Of a stretch of 48,121 bases of DNA, positions 1 through 8,339 are shown in pieces. Position numbers and translations under genes: made by a program. The stretch lies in assembly GCA_032251435.1 (NCBI GenBank), contig JAVVEH010000033.1, positions 1 through 48,121 on the forward strand, in the 5' to 3' direction. Below the pieces are notes generated by a model. It did not search any database, was not told where the DNA came from, and saw only the letters and a list, made by a program, of their open reading frames with translations. Origin of the DNA: JAVVEH01 sp032251435 (lineage in GTDB: Bacteria > Verrucomicrobiota > Lentisphaeria > Oligosphaerales > MVZH01). Each line of letters opens with the position of its first letter. Position 1 is the first letter of the stretch.

Positions 1-45
1 ATAATATAGGTTAGTGTTAAAGATTGCGCAAGTTTAAATTTTACA

Positions 46-2373
46 TTATACTAGGTCGCTGGTAAGATAGTCGCTGATGCGAAAGGATCCCGATGTTCGC
101 GCCGCGGATTCAGAGCCAGGCTCTTCTCTCTCGGAGGCCGGGGTCACGCCGGTGCTTTTGCTTCCTCCGAGAACCGCCAGCATTTGCCGCGCAGTCCGGC
201 ACCCGAGGAGCGTGTCACAACATTCGGGAGTCAGAACTTGGCTGATTTCCGACATGAATTGAATGTGCGGCGTGGCCGCGCCTTCCGGCGACAAGGTCAT
301 CACAAAGATCGTCGACGGTTCGCCGTCCAGCGCGGCGAATTCAACACCTTCCGGCTTCAGACCGACCGCGCAGACGAGGTGATCCACCGCCGTGGTTTTG
401 GCGTGGGGAATAGCTACCCCGTGCTGAAGGCCGGTGGACATGCTTTCTTCCCGGCGCAGCAGATCCTTCAAGGCGGTCTCACGATCATTGACGTGCCCGG
501 CGCTGACCAAAAGATCCAGGATTTCCGCTAAAATTCCCGGTTTGTCAGTCGCGTTGAGAGACGGACAGACAATTTGTTGACTGAGAGATCGGGTGAAGTT
601 GGCGGGGGCTGTTTTTTTATCCGTGATTGCCTCCTCAACATGTAAATCTCCGACGACAGTGGCGACATCCACGGGTTCCTGCAGGGTTTGAATGGTTCCC
701 TTGAGTTCGGCGAGCACTTCCATGACAGCCGTCTTCACCAAGGGCAGTTCCCGGGCCTTGGAGGAGAAAACAATATCCTCCGCCTCCGGCCACATGTTGA
801 TGACATCAACATCCCGGCGGACTTGCACGATTCCCCGCTCATGCTCCAACGAATGCACGAAGAATCCTTCTCCTTGAAAAACATCCTGCAGCTTCCGGAA
901 AACCCACCGGGCGATCGTGGCTGAGGGAAAGGCGAAGCGAATGGATTCCTGCCGGCCTTCCTCCGTTTTTTTGCGCAATCCGCTGGCGCTCCCGGAAAAC
1001 AACTTCACCAGCATGGGGGGGGCGGCCACCGTGGTGACGATGGTCATTAAAATGGCGACTCCGAACACGTCAGGGGTTAACGCCCGGGCGGCTAAGCCAA
1101 TGCCCGCGACGATCAAGGCGACTTCCCCGCGGGGAACCATCCCCATGCCCACCCGGGCGCTGCCCCTCAAGTTGAAATTGAAGAGCAAGGCGACCCCGCC
1201 GGATCCAATGATTTTAGCGACGATCGCGACCAGAGAGTACACCAGGCCGAAGATCAGCACGTTTTTATTGCCCAGTTTGGAAAAGTCCACCAGCATGCCC
1301 ATCACGCCGAAAAAGATCGGCACCAGAAACACGTAGATAGGCATGAGCCGTTCCTGGATCACGTGCGCCAAGTCAGTTCGGGATAAGCTCAATCCCATGA
1401 TGTAGGCCCCGATGATCATGGCCAATCCCGCCTGTTCAAACAAGCCCGCCAAAATCAACGCCAGCCCCAAAGCCATCACCGCGATTGAACTTTTCCCCCG
1501 GAAGCGTTTGAGCATAGTGCTGATGTGCCGTGAAAAGATCAATCCGGCCACGGTGGCCAGCAACCAAATTCCCACGGCTTTCAGGCCGATAACGGCAATG
1601 TGCCCCCAATCAACCACACCGCTGGTTCTCGAAGCGGCGGTAATGCCAAGGACCAGGGTCAGCATGATAATGCCCAGCACATCATCCACGACCGCGCCCG
1701 CCAGGATCGTCACCCCTTCCGGGGAGTCAAGTTTCCGCTTTTCGGTTAGAATACGGGCGGTTATCCCAACCGATGTGGCGGTGGATACCACGCCAAGAAA
1801 AAGACATTGCGGATCCATGAATCCCGCCGTATGACCGAACAGGTACCGGCTGAAAAGAACCGTGATCAGGTCCCCGGCGACAAATGAGGCCGCGACACCG
1901 CCGATTCCCACCGCGCTGCCGGCGATTGAATACTTTAAAAATTGCTGGATGTCGGTTTCCAATCCCACCATGAAAAGCAGGATGATGGACGCGACGGCGC
2001 AGAAACCGTACAACTCCGGAGACACCCCGATGCCTTCAGCCAGTGGAAACAGCCCTTGCGGAAAGCCGGGCAGGGGGAATTTGCCTAATAAAAACGGACC
2101 GATGACCATCCCCGCGCACAATTCCCCCAAAACGCCCGGCAGTTTAAACCGTTCAAACAGGCTGTTGCCAAGTTTGGTGGCGAATAGAAGCAGACCAAGC
2201 TGGATGACCAGCAACATCATGCTGTGCGTCATGGACGCGCCGGACGCGCCTTGTCCAGCCTGGGAGGCGAACAGACTGAGAGGAGTCAATAGAACCGATA
2301 AAACCAAAAGAGTGATCAGGCGCGGGAATTTAAACATATGAGGAGACCATGGGAAGGAAGATATTTTTGTCAT
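46..2373 (-). CDS. Cation:proton antiporter (CPA2/KefB type) with C-terminal PTS EIIA domain
   Basis: This 775-residue protein has an N-terminal hydrophobic leader followed by about a dozen membrane segments (roughly residues 48-460) with the glycine-rich pattern of Na+/H+ exchanger (CPA2) proteins, such as GVLGELCAGMVIGP and GAVVDDVLGI. The paired acidic VVDD motif is typical of ion-translocating antiporters. A soluble tail follows. Its last 160 residues resemble a fructose-type PTS EIIA domain, including GVAIPHAK with the phospho-accepting histidine. Known members exchange K+ or Na+ for H+ in the inner membrane. The EIIA domain suggests control by phosphorylation or by a nitrogen-PTS-like relay (inference). 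The ATG at 2373 has no good ribosome site; an alternative ATG at 2337 would start right at the leader peptide. The gene is transcribed alone, away from the exonuclease gene. Confidence 0.9.
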   Translation of the reverse strand: MTKISSFPWSPHMFKFPRLITLLVLSVLLTPLSLFASQAGQGASGASMTHSMMLLVIQLGLLLFATKLGNSLFERFKLPGVLGELCAGMVIGPFLLGKFPLPGFPQGLFPLAEGIGVSPELYGFCAVASIILLFMVGLETDIQQFLKYSIAGSAVGIGGVAASFVAGDLITVLFSRYLFGHTAGFMDPQCLFLGVVSTATSVGITARILTEKRKLDSPEGVTILAGAVVDDVLGIIMLTLVLGITAASRTSGVVDWGHIAVIGLKAVGIWLLATVAGLIFSRHISTMLKRFRGKSSIAVMALGLALILAGLFEQAGLAMIIGAYIMGLSLSRTDLAHVIQERLMPIYVFLVPIFFGVMGMLVDFSKLGNKNVLIFGLVYSLVAIVAKIIGSGGVALLFNFNLRGSARVGMGMVPRGEVALIVAGIGLAARALTPDVFGVAILMTIVTTVAAPPMLVKLFSGSASGLRKKTEEGRQESIRFAFPSATIARWVFRKLQDVFQGEGFFVHSLEHERGIVQVRRDVDVINMWPEAEDIVFSSKARELPLVKTAVMEVLAELKGTIQTLQEPVDVATVVGDLHVEEAITDKKTAPANFTRSLSQQIVCPSLNATDKPGILAEILDLLVSAGHVNDRETALKDLLRREESMSTGLQHGVAIPHAKTTAVDHLVCAVGLKPEGVEFAALDGEPSTIFVMTLSPEGAATPHIQFMSEISQVLTPECCDTLLGCRTARQMLAVLGGSKSTGVTPASEREEPGSESAARTSGSFRISDYLTSDLV

Positions 2374-2690
2374 GTTTTGTCATGTAAAATCCAGCTAAAA
2401 TAATCCATAAAGGTCATTTCGCAAGTGTTATTCGCATTGTTTGGCCATTTATTCCAAACAGGACCGGTCTCCGCGGCCGGTCAGGTCTTGGAAACTTGCC
2501 ATTGTTTATGGCTGGGAAAAAACAGCGTCGCGCTTGACACATTCGGGGGGCGGACTATCTTCCGGTTGGTTTTTCGGACAATTGACAGCCTGTCCCGTGT
2601 CCGATCTTTTCGCCATTCCACGGCATCCGCGAGCTTTTTCCATCTGGAATAAAGACACGTTTCCGCGGATATTCGTTCACCCATCCCCAA
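2374..2690. other. Divergent intergenic region
   Basis: This spacer of about 317 bases lies between the antiporter (minus) and exonuclease (plus) genes. It has a small inverted repeat, GACCGG at 2462-2467 against CCGGTC at 2477-2482. It also has a weak promoter candidate reading right: TTGACA at 2534-2539, 16 bases, then TATCTT at 2556-2561. I see no convincing gene; short open frames here lack ribosome sites and recognisable sequence. Confidence 0.4.
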
Positions 2691-2702
2691 GTGCGAGACA
2701 AA

Positions 2703-3326
2703 ATGCTGGCCCGGGACGCCGCTTTCACAAGTATTGATTTTGAGACGACTGGTGTCGTGGGAGACGCTCCCTCGTTGCCGTGGCAGGTCGGTTTGGTGTT
2801 TTTCGCCGCGGGACGGGTGCGTGGAGATCATCAATTCACCAGTCTGTTGCGCGTGGGGGACCGGCCGTTTAATTTTTACGCCCCGGGTCGGCATGCCCGA
2901 CTAAGGAAAGAAATCGCCGCCGCACCGACCCTGTGCGATCTTTGGCCCGTGCTGACGGGGTGGCTGACAAACAGGTTACTGGTGGCTCATAACACGGCGA
3001 CCGAAAAGAAATGCCTTAGTGAAGCCTTTCCTTTGTGGCGATGCGGCGGCTGGATTGACACCTTGACATTAGCCCGGATCGCCTATCCGGATGCCTCATC
3101 CCACCAGCTCAGTGACCTGCTGGCGATTTTGAATTTAAAAGAGGCGACGGACCGCCTGTGCCCGGGTCTGGAAGCGCATGACGCGTTGTATGACGCCTGC
3201 GCCAGCGCCGTGCTGTTGGAGCATTTTCTCGCCCTTCCAGGCTGGGAAAACGTGACTGTGGAGCACTTACTGAACGCCCGTCCAGAGAGCTATCGACGAT
3301 TGCGGAAAAAGAGCCCGCCATCTTGA
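2703..3326 (+). CDS. DEDDh-family 3'-5' exonuclease (DnaQ-like)
   Basis: This protein of about 207 residues has the three exonuclease motifs of the DnaQ/epsilon superfamily. Motif I is SIDFETTG near the N-terminus, with the two metal-binding acids. Motif II is VAHNTATEKKCL, where a Glu-Lys replaces the more usual Phe-Asp. Motif III is HDALYDACASAVLL, with the DEDDh histidine and final aspartate. It should degrade single-stranded DNA or RNA 3' to 5'. No polymerase, helicase or BRCT domain is attached, so it is a stand-alone exonuclease rather than clearly the replicative proofreader. A GTG at 2691 is an alternative start. I prefer the ATG at 2703, which has a GAG 6 bases upstream. The stop codon overlaps the promoter of the following tRNA gene. 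Confidence 0.85.
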   Translation: MLARDAAFTSIDFETTGVVGDAPSLPWQVGLVFFAAGRVRGDHQFTSLLRVGDRPFNFYAPGRHARLRKEIAAAPTLCDLWPVLTGWLTNRLLVAHNTATEKKCLSEAFPLWRCGGWIDTLTLARIAYPDASSHQLSDLLAILNLKEATDRLCPGLEAHDALYDACASAVLLEHFLALPGWENVTVEHLLNARPESYRRLRKKSPPS

Positions 3327-3350
3327 CATTCCGCGCTGCCGGGTCATATT
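3323..3350 (+). promoter_or_regulatory. Sigma-70-type promoter for the CAU tRNA
   Basis: A perfect -35 box TTGACA at 3323-3328 is followed after 16 bases by CATATT at 3345-3350. Transcription would start near 3357, about 12 bases before the tRNA. The -35 box overlaps the exonuclease stop codon. Confidence 0.55.
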
Positions 3351-3368
3351 TCACACTTGCTCTTTATC

Positions 3369-3445
3369 GGGCCTGTAGCTCAGTCGGTTAGAGCGGACGA
3401 CTCATAATCGTCTGGTCGCGGGTTCAAGTCCTGCCGGGCCCACCA
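3369..3445 (+). tRNA. tRNA with CAU anticodon, probably tRNA-Ile2 (lysidine type), else elongator Met
   Basis: A complete cloverleaf is visible. The acceptor stem is 3369-3375 paired with 3435-3441, followed by discriminator A and an encoded CCA (3443-3445). The anticodon loop CTCATAA sits in a GACGA/TCGTC stem, and the T-loop is TTCAAGT. C4-G69 and C5-G68 in the acceptor stem are the pairs known to favour recognition by TilS, which converts the CAU of tRNA-Ile2 to lysidine-AU. The anticodon arm and variable loop also look like E. coli tRNA-Ile2. The Ile2 assignment is an inference; elongator tRNA-Met is the alternative. Confidence 0.93.
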
Positions 3446-3536
3446 TTTTCCATTCTTCCGAGCCGAAGCACCAGCCGTCGCGTTTTAGTCACACCCGCTG
3501 AACAATCCAGACGTGGACATATTTGCCTGGTTTTAT

Positions 3537-3564
3537 TTGTATGCGGGAAAGCGGAGATTATGTT
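3537..3564 (+). promoter_or_regulatory. Candidate promoter for tRNA-Ser
   Basis: TTGTAT at 3537-3542 and TATGTT at 3559-3564 are separated by 16 bases. The -10 box ends 19 bases before the tRNA 5' end, a normal distance for a short leader. Confidence 0.4.
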
Positions 3565-3583
3565 ATGACTTCCTCAAATCACC

Positions 3584-3673
<90 letters not shown>

Positions 3674-3683
3674 TATTAAAAAT

Positions 3684-3709
3684 CCCGGCTCCAGGCCGGG
3701 CTTTTTTTT
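3684..3709 (+). terminator. Rho-independent terminator after tRNA-Ser
   Basis: The stem CCCGGC (3684-3689) and GCCGGG (3695-3700) encloses a 5-base loop. It is followed by C and a run of eight T. It lies 13 bases after the tRNA CCA end. Confidence 0.9.
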
Positions 3710-3778
3710 GCCGGAGAGGGATGATGATAACCTGGCCGAACGGTTCCGCCACCTCTATAATTGTTTCTTCCCGCTTTC

Positions 3779-3806
3779 TTGAAATTGAAGGAAAAACGGC
3801 CATAGT
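3779..3806 (+). promoter_or_regulatory. Weak promoter candidate upstream of the ftsQ-like gene
   Basis: TTGAAA at 3779-3784, then 16 bases, then CATAGT at 3801-3806, lies about 80 bases upstream of the ftsQ-like start and after the tRNA terminator. A new transcript must start somewhere in 3710-3880; this is the best match I see. Confidence 0.3.
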
Positions 3807-3884
3807 TTCATTCCCTCACGGCGTGGGCGGTCCTGACTGTCCGCGCCGACTGAATGATCACACTCGGAAAGACAGATTTACCTG

Positions 3885-4745
3885 ATGGCCCGGAGAAAAA
3901 AAACCAATCACGAGCGTCTGGAATTTTCTCCGGCGAAACGGGCGCGCGAGGAGCGGAGTGAAAAAGTCCGTCTGGCGGGCTCTGTCCTTGTGATCATTTT
4001 GCTTATGGGAGCGGTTTTGGGTGGCCTCTTGTTCTTAAACTGGATGTTTGACACTGTTCTGTTCTCAAAAAATGATTACTTCACCCTGCGTAAGCTCGAT
4101 CTCGCCTCCGACGGAGTTCTGCGCCCGGAGGCCATTCAAACGTATTTGGCGGAATTGGGGGTTGAAGAGGGCCGGGTTAATCTATTCGCCTTGGACTTAA
4201 AAGACATCAGGACACGGATCAAGGCGGACAACGTGTTGGTGAAAGAGGCTGTTTTTGAGCGCGTGCTGCCGGACACGCTCAAAGTCAGCGTCCGTGAGCC
4301 CCGTCCGCACGCCCGGCTGCAAACGGGTTTGCTGTTATCCCGGGAAGCTCTCGCCTTACCTGGCAGAAGCGGCGGCTGGACAGATGACCTGCCTATGTTG
4401 GCCGGGTTCAAAAACAGCGCCAATTTGAAAGTCGGGGATTTATTCGACGCGCCCATGGTGTTGTCCAGTTTACACTTTCTCGCGTTAGTCAAAGTGGATC
4501 ATCGGACGGAGTTTGTAAAGCCGCTGCTGGTCCAACCGGATTACGGGGAAAAGTCGCTGAAAATGTATTTAGCCGCGGCCGGCCCCTTCCGTGACCAGGC
4601 GCGGTTAATTTTGCCGGCGAGCTATGACAAGATGCCGCAGGCGTTGGACCGGATGCACGTGATTGTTCAGGAAAGACATAAAGCCCGCCAGACGATCAGT
4701 TATTTAGATGTGACCTATGAGAAAAATGTGCCTGTGCGTCCGTGA
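3885..4745 (+). CDS. ftsQ: FtsQ/DivIB-like cell division protein (POTRA domain)
   Basis: This 286-residue protein has the FtsQ layout. A basic cytoplasmic tail of about 27 residues is followed by one transmembrane helix (about 28-52, rich in Leu, Ile and Gly), then a periplasmic POTRA-like domain (about 65-140) with the signature LPDTLKVSVREPRPHARL. The family couples septal peptidoglycan synthesis to FtsZ-dependent division through FtsB and FtsL. In most bacteria ftsQ lies in the dcw cluster next to ftsA and ftsZ. Here it stands between tRNA genes and a metal ABC transporter, so it has left that context. The match rests on the TM-plus-POTRA pattern; divergent sequence elsewhere leaves some doubt. 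Confidence 0.75.
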   Translation: MARRKKTNHERLEFSPAKRAREERSEKVRLAGSVLVIILLMGAVLGGLLFLNWMFDTVLFSKNDYFTLRKLDLASDGVLRPEAIQTYLAELGVEEGRVNLFALDLKDIRTRIKADNVLVKEAVFERVLPDTLKVSVREPRPHARLQTGLLLSREALALPGRSGGWTDDLPMLAGFKNSANLKVGDLFDAPMVLSSLHFLALVKVDHRTEFVKPLLVQPDYGEKSLKMYLAAAGPFRDQARLILPASYDKMPQALDRMHVIVQERHKARQTISYLDVTYEKNVPVRP

Positions 4746-4823
4746 GTTTCTGTAATGCATACATGCGCTCGAAATATTAAAAATTGCCGGGATGTGAATC
4801 ATCATTTAAAGGGTGGAGTCGCA

Positions 4824-5531
4824 TTGTCTCTTAAGCATGTGGCCTTCCGGTATCCGAACGGCACGTTGGCGCTTAAGGAGGTGAACCTGACTGTTCATCA
4901 TAACCGCAATGTCGCCGTTTTAGGTCCCAACGGCGGGGGGAAAAGCACTCTTTTAAAACTCATTCTGGGAATTTTGAAGCCGTGCGCTGGAACGATTGAG
5001 GTTATGGGAAGTCCTCCACACGTGGCGTGCAATTATCTAGGTTATGTTCCTCAACACGCCACGATCCGCCCGGATTTTCCCATTACTGTTCGGGAGATTG
5101 TCTTACATGGTTGCGCCGGCAATCATTGGCTGGGGTGGCATGCTTCGGGTTGCCGCCATTGTGTTGACAGTGTTTTGGAAGAGATGGGAATCGCCGCGTT
5201 AGCCAACCGGCGGTTTTGTCAGCTCTCCGGTGGGGAGCGGCAACGGGTGCTCATCGCCCGGGCCTTGTCAGGTCATCCGGCGATTCTATTACTGGATGAG
5301 CCCTTGGCGAATGTTGACCCGGCTTCCCGGGCGAAATTTCAGGAAACGTTACGAGGTCTCGGGCGGCGAATGACTGTTCTGAGCGTGTCTCATGATCTGG
5401 CCTTTCTGGCGGATGGGGTTGACCGCGTTGTTTTCATCAACGGCGGTTCCCGGGAATTTGACCCGAAAGAGGTGCAAGCCGCGAATGTTCAAGAGCTGTA
5501 CCGGGGCGGTGGGGGAACTGGGAATGAATGA
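4824..5531 (+). CDS. znuC: Zinc/manganese-type ABC transporter ATP-binding protein
   Basis: This is an ABC ATPase of about 235 residues. Walker A is GPNGGGKST, the Q-loop is GYVPQ, the ABC signature is LSGGERQR, Walker B is ILLLDEP and the switch region is VSHD. Its closest family by pattern is the ZnuC/MntB/SitB ATPases of ABC-3 metal importers, which agrees with the permease that overlaps it. The frame is open back to an ATG at 4755, but I prefer the TTG at 4824: it has GGTGGAG just upstream and places the usual SLKHVAFRYPNG opening at the N-terminus. No zinc-binding protein (ZnuA) and no Fur/Zur gene is next to it. Confidence 0.9.
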   Translation: MSLKHVAFRYPNGTLALKEVNLTVHHNRNVAVLGPNGGGKSTLLKLILGILKPCAGTIEVMGSPPHVACNYLGYVPQHATIRPDFPITVREIVLHGCAGNHWLGWHASGCRHCVDSVLEEMGIAALANRRFCQLSGGERQRVLIARALSGHPAILLLDEPLANVDPASRAKFQETLRGLGRRMTVLSVSHDLAFLADGVDRVVFINGGSREFDPKEVQAANVQELYRGGGGTGNE

Positions 5532-6384
5532 ACTTTTCACGCAGTTGTTTCTGCCGTCGGGTCTCCTTTTTTTTCCGCTGATCGTCGGCTGTATGGGCAG
5601 TTTGACGTTTGGTGTGGTGGGATCTTATGTGACCGCCCGCCGGGTGACGTATATCGGCACCGGGATCTCCCATGCGGTGGTCGGCGGGGTTGGGGCGGCT
5701 TTCTTTTTTCAGTCCGTCACGGGGTGGGGATGGTTGTCGCCCACGGTCGGGGCGTTCGCGGCGGCGGTGGTGTCGGGGGTGATCATTGGCCGGGTCATTT
5801 TAACCAGCGGACACAAGGCGGATTCGGTGATCACCGCGGTCATGGTTATCGGCATGTCTTCCGGCGTGTTATTTCTCAATAAAACGCCTGGTTATCATGA
5901 TCCTATGAGTATGTTGTTTGGGGATATTCTTCTCGTATCGAGGCAAGATCTTCCCGTGATCGCTCTCGTGAACGCGGGCGTTATTTTGATTGGTCTGCTC
6001 TTTTACAATCGGTTATTAATGGTTTGTTTTGACGAGGAGTTCGCCCGTCTTCGGGGGATTAACGCCGACGCCTACTTCATGCTTTTGATTTTACTGACCG
6101 CGTTAACAACTGTGGTGATGATGAAAATTGTCGGCGTGATCATGGTGATCGCATTGTTATCTTTGCCCGCCATGACGGGCGCGTTGATCGGTCGGAAATT
6201 ATGGCATTGCATGCTCGCCGCGACCGTGATCTGCGCGTTTTGCGTCATCTTGGGTTTAGTGGTCAGCTACATTTTGGACCTTTCCAGCGGCCCGCTCATT
6301 GTCGTTTTTTCCGGGGCGGTTCATTTAGTGGCTTTAACCGTTCGGCGGTTTTGGCCGGTGTCACGACTGGCGCACGGCTCGTAG
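5524..6384 (+). CDS. znuB: ABC-3 family metal permease
   Basis: This is a 286-residue membrane protein with about eight hydrophobic segments. The GTGISHAVVGGVGAAFF stretch and the later MKIVGVIMVIALLSLPAMTG stretch are characteristic of ZnuB/MntB-type permeases. It would form the membrane channel for Zn2+ or Mn2+ import, driven by the ATPase encoded immediately upstream. Its ATG overlaps the end of the ATPase gene by 8 bases, which implies translational coupling. The specific metal cannot be told from sequence. The missing third component may be encoded elsewhere. Confidence 0.9.
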   Translation: MNELFTQLFLPSGLLFFPLIVGCMGSLTFGVVGSYVTARRVTYIGTGISHAVVGGVGAAFFFQSVTGWGWLSPTVGAFAAAVVSGVIIGRVILTSGHKADSVITAVMVIGMSSGVLFLNKTPGYHDPMSMLFGDILLVSRQDLPVIALVNAGVILIGLLFYNRLLMVCFDEEFARLRGINADAYFMLLILLTALTTVVMMKIVGVIMVIALLSLPAMTGALIGRKLWHCMLAATVICAFCVILGLVVSYILDLSSGPLIVVFSGAVHLVALTVRRFWPVSRLAHGS

Positions 6385-6446
6385 CGTCCAGCCGCCGATA
6401 TCGGTCCAGACATACGAGCAGTCTTTCGATTAATCAGGGATGGATT

Positions 6447-7964
6447 ATGGGCACATCAGACTCATTCTTACGCGCGGGCGAACGACCGTTACTCCAGGCG
6501 ATGAGTCATCTGGCCTTCTGCAACCCATTTTTGCCCGAACGGGTGAAATGGGAAAAGGAGGTGCTGGGCAAACGTTTTCAAGACAAGGGCGATGTCTGGA
6601 GCGCGCATAATCAAACCCGGGAGGATATTGAGAATCTGGCGGCGATCCAGCGCACAGCTGAGGATCTTGCGGTCGCCTTGCGCACCCGTCTGGAGTGTGG
6701 AGGAAAAGGGAAAAAAGAGGAATTAGACTGGTATGAAAGTTTGATCAGCTACATGATTTATTACCGGTATCAAGAACGGTTTTATCACGTGATCGCCGCG
6801 GCCCCGGATGATTGCCGAGTTGATTTTTTCTCTGATTTTTGTGATGACATCGCCTATTTTTTCGGGGTCTTGCCCGGGACTCGTCATCCTTCGACTCAGG
6901 CCAACATACGGTTGTTTTCCTGCCTGTTTCAAATTCGCCGCGCCTTCCATCACATTTTTCACAATATCATCGGGCCATCCATGGCCGCGGCCCGTTTAAG
7001 GGCGGCTGTCTGGCAATCTATTTTCACCCATGACATGCGTCGTTACCGCCGCGCCCTTTGCGAGCGTCTAGCGGATGTGTCCGTATTAGTCACGGGACCG
7101 TCCGGAACTGGGAAAGAATTGGTCGCCCGGGCGATTGGGCAATCCCGTTATATGCCATTTGACCCGGCGAAAAAGATGTTCACGGGCTGGAAAGACCGGT
7201 TCCACACCCTGAACTTGACCGCGTTGTCGACAAATTTAATCGAGTCGGAATTGTTCGGGCATCGCAAAGGCGCCTTCACGGGCGCCTTGGATGACCATAC
7301 CGGCTGGCTTGAGGGGTGCGGGCTCTATGGAACTGTTTTCCTGGATGAAATCGGGGAAATAAGCCCTACTCTGCAAGTCAAACTTCTGCGGGTTTTGGAG
7401 GATCGCCGGTTTTATCGATTGGGAGAAACATCTCCCCGGGTTTTCGCGGGCAAGTTGATCGCGGCGACCAACCGGAATCTGGAAGAGGAAATCGGCACCG
7501 GTCGCTTCCGGGCGGATTTATATTACCGGTTATGTTCGGATATTTTAACGACACCTTCCCTTCAAGAACGGGTGGCGGATTGTCCGGAAGAGTTGGATAT
7601 TCTGACGCGTTTTCTCGCCCGGCGTGTCGCCGGGGAAGAGGAAGCCGAGGCTCTGGCCGGGCAAGTGCTTGATTGGGTGACACAAAATATTGATACCGAC
7701 TACGCTTGGCCGGGCAATATCCGGGAATTGGAGCAATGCGTCCGAAATGTCATGATCCGGGGGAGTTACCGGCCTTTTCGGCGGCCCGTGCGAAACCGTG
7801 ATTTCGCCGCCCGGTTTGAGGCTGGCGAGTTAACGGCGGATGAAGTGCTCGCCCATTATTGCAAACGGGTGTTCGACAAAGTCGGCACCTACGATGGCGC
7901 CGGCAAAGCGATTGGTTTGGACCGGCGCACCGTGAAAAGCCGGATTGAGTCACTCGAAAATTGA
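6447..7964 (+). CDS. Sigma-54-dependent transcriptional activator (AAA+), novel N-terminal domain
   Basis: The 505-residue product has a central AAA+ sigma-54 interaction domain. Walker A is GPSGTGKE (about 217), the ESELFGHRKGAFTGA loop that contacts sigma-54 is at about 268-282, Walker B is VFLDEIGE (about 297), and RADLYYRL and WPGNIRELEQ follow. A short Fis-type helix-turn-helix ends the protein (about 475-505, GAGKAIGLDRRTVKSRI). Residues 1-200 are not a receiver, GAF, PAS or V4R domain that I recognise, so its signal is unknown. The chosen ATG has AGGGA eight bases upstream; the frame is open further back, but that part overlaps the permease gene. It lies 62 bases after the permease gene and may be co-transcribed. 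No sigma-54 target promoter was confidently seen nearby. Confidence 0.9.
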   Translation: MGTSDSFLRAGERPLLQAMSHLAFCNPFLPERVKWEKEVLGKRFQDKGDVWSAHNQTREDIENLAAIQRTAEDLAVALRTRLECGGKGKKEELDWYESLISYMIYYRYQERFYHVIAAAPDDCRVDFFSDFCDDIAYFFGVLPGTRHPSTQANIRLFSCLFQIRRAFHHIFHNIIGPSMAAARLRAAVWQSIFTHDMRRYRRALCERLADVSVLVTGPSGTGKELVARAIGQSRYMPFDPAKKMFTGWKDRFHTLNLTALSTNLIESELFGHRKGAFTGALDDHTGWLEGCGLYGTVFLDEIGEISPTLQVKLLRVLEDRRFYRLGETSPRVFAGKLIAATNRNLEEEIGTGRFRADLYYRLCSDILTTPSLQERVADCPEELDILTRFLARRVAGEEEAEALAGQVLDWVTQNIDTDYAWPGNIRELEQCVRNVMIRGSYRPFRRPVRNRDFAARFEAGELTADEVLAHYCKRVFDKVGTYDGAGKAIGLDRRTVKSRIESLEN

Positions 7965-8006
7965 GTCGGCGGGCGTTTTCAGACACCGTTTCCACGGTCC
8001 AGCCCG

Positions 8007-8033
8007 AAAAAAAAACGCGCCCTGGCGGGCGCG
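8007..8033 (-). terminator. Rho-independent terminator for the ketosynthase-ACP pair
   Basis: Read on the minus strand, CGCGCCC (8033-8027) pairs with GGGCGCG (8022-8016) around a 4-base loop. It is followed by nine T (8015-8007). It sits 25 bases past the acyl carrier protein stop. It could also impede transcripts arriving from the activator gene. Confidence 0.88.
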
Positions 8034-8058
8034 CTCGTATGGATATTACTATAAAATA

Positions 8059-8310
8059 TCACTTATCTTTCATGTGGGGCTCAAGATAGTCCACACAGCT
8101 GTTCAGTGTCGCCAAAGCCGGATAATCGGCTTCGGGAACTTCCACACCGTGTTGTTTTCGTAGTTCCATGACGATATCAAGGAAATCCATGGAGTCAAGT
8201 TCCAGTTGCTCGCGCAATGCGACCGCGGGGTCGAGGGTGGAACAATCCTCATCTGGAACAACATCGGTGATAATGTCAATCACTGCTTGGGCGATGTCTT
8301 CGCGTGTCAT
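8059..8310 (-). CDS. Acyl carrier protein
   Basis: This 83-residue acidic protein has the ACP fold pattern. The motif ELDSMDF (about residues 37-43) carries the serine that receives 4'-phosphopantetheine. It carries growing acyl chains for the ketosynthase encoded 29 bases upstream on the same strand. The DSMDF form differs from the DSLD of housekeeping AcpP. Together with the isolated KS-ACP arrangement, this suggests a specialised lipid or polyketide-like role rather than bulk fatty acid synthesis (inference). A strong terminator follows the gene. Confidence 0.9.
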   Translation of the reverse strand: MTREDIAQAVIDIITDVVPDEDCSTLDPAVALREQLELDSMDFLDIVMELRKQHGVEVPEADYPALATLNSCVDYLEPHMKDK

Positions 8311-8339
8311 TGCCTTTGGGGTCTCCTTGGCTGCTGAAA

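Noticed and set aside
2481..2894. 137-codon minus-strand frame across the antiporter-exonuclease spacer
   Set aside because: It overlaps the exonuclease motif I region on the other strand and shows no family features.
3710..3722. Possible tRNA fragment or attachment site after the tRNA-Ser terminator
   Set aside because: Only about nine bases (CCGGAGAGG) match the tRNA-Ser 5' end; this is too short for an att site and no integrase is present.
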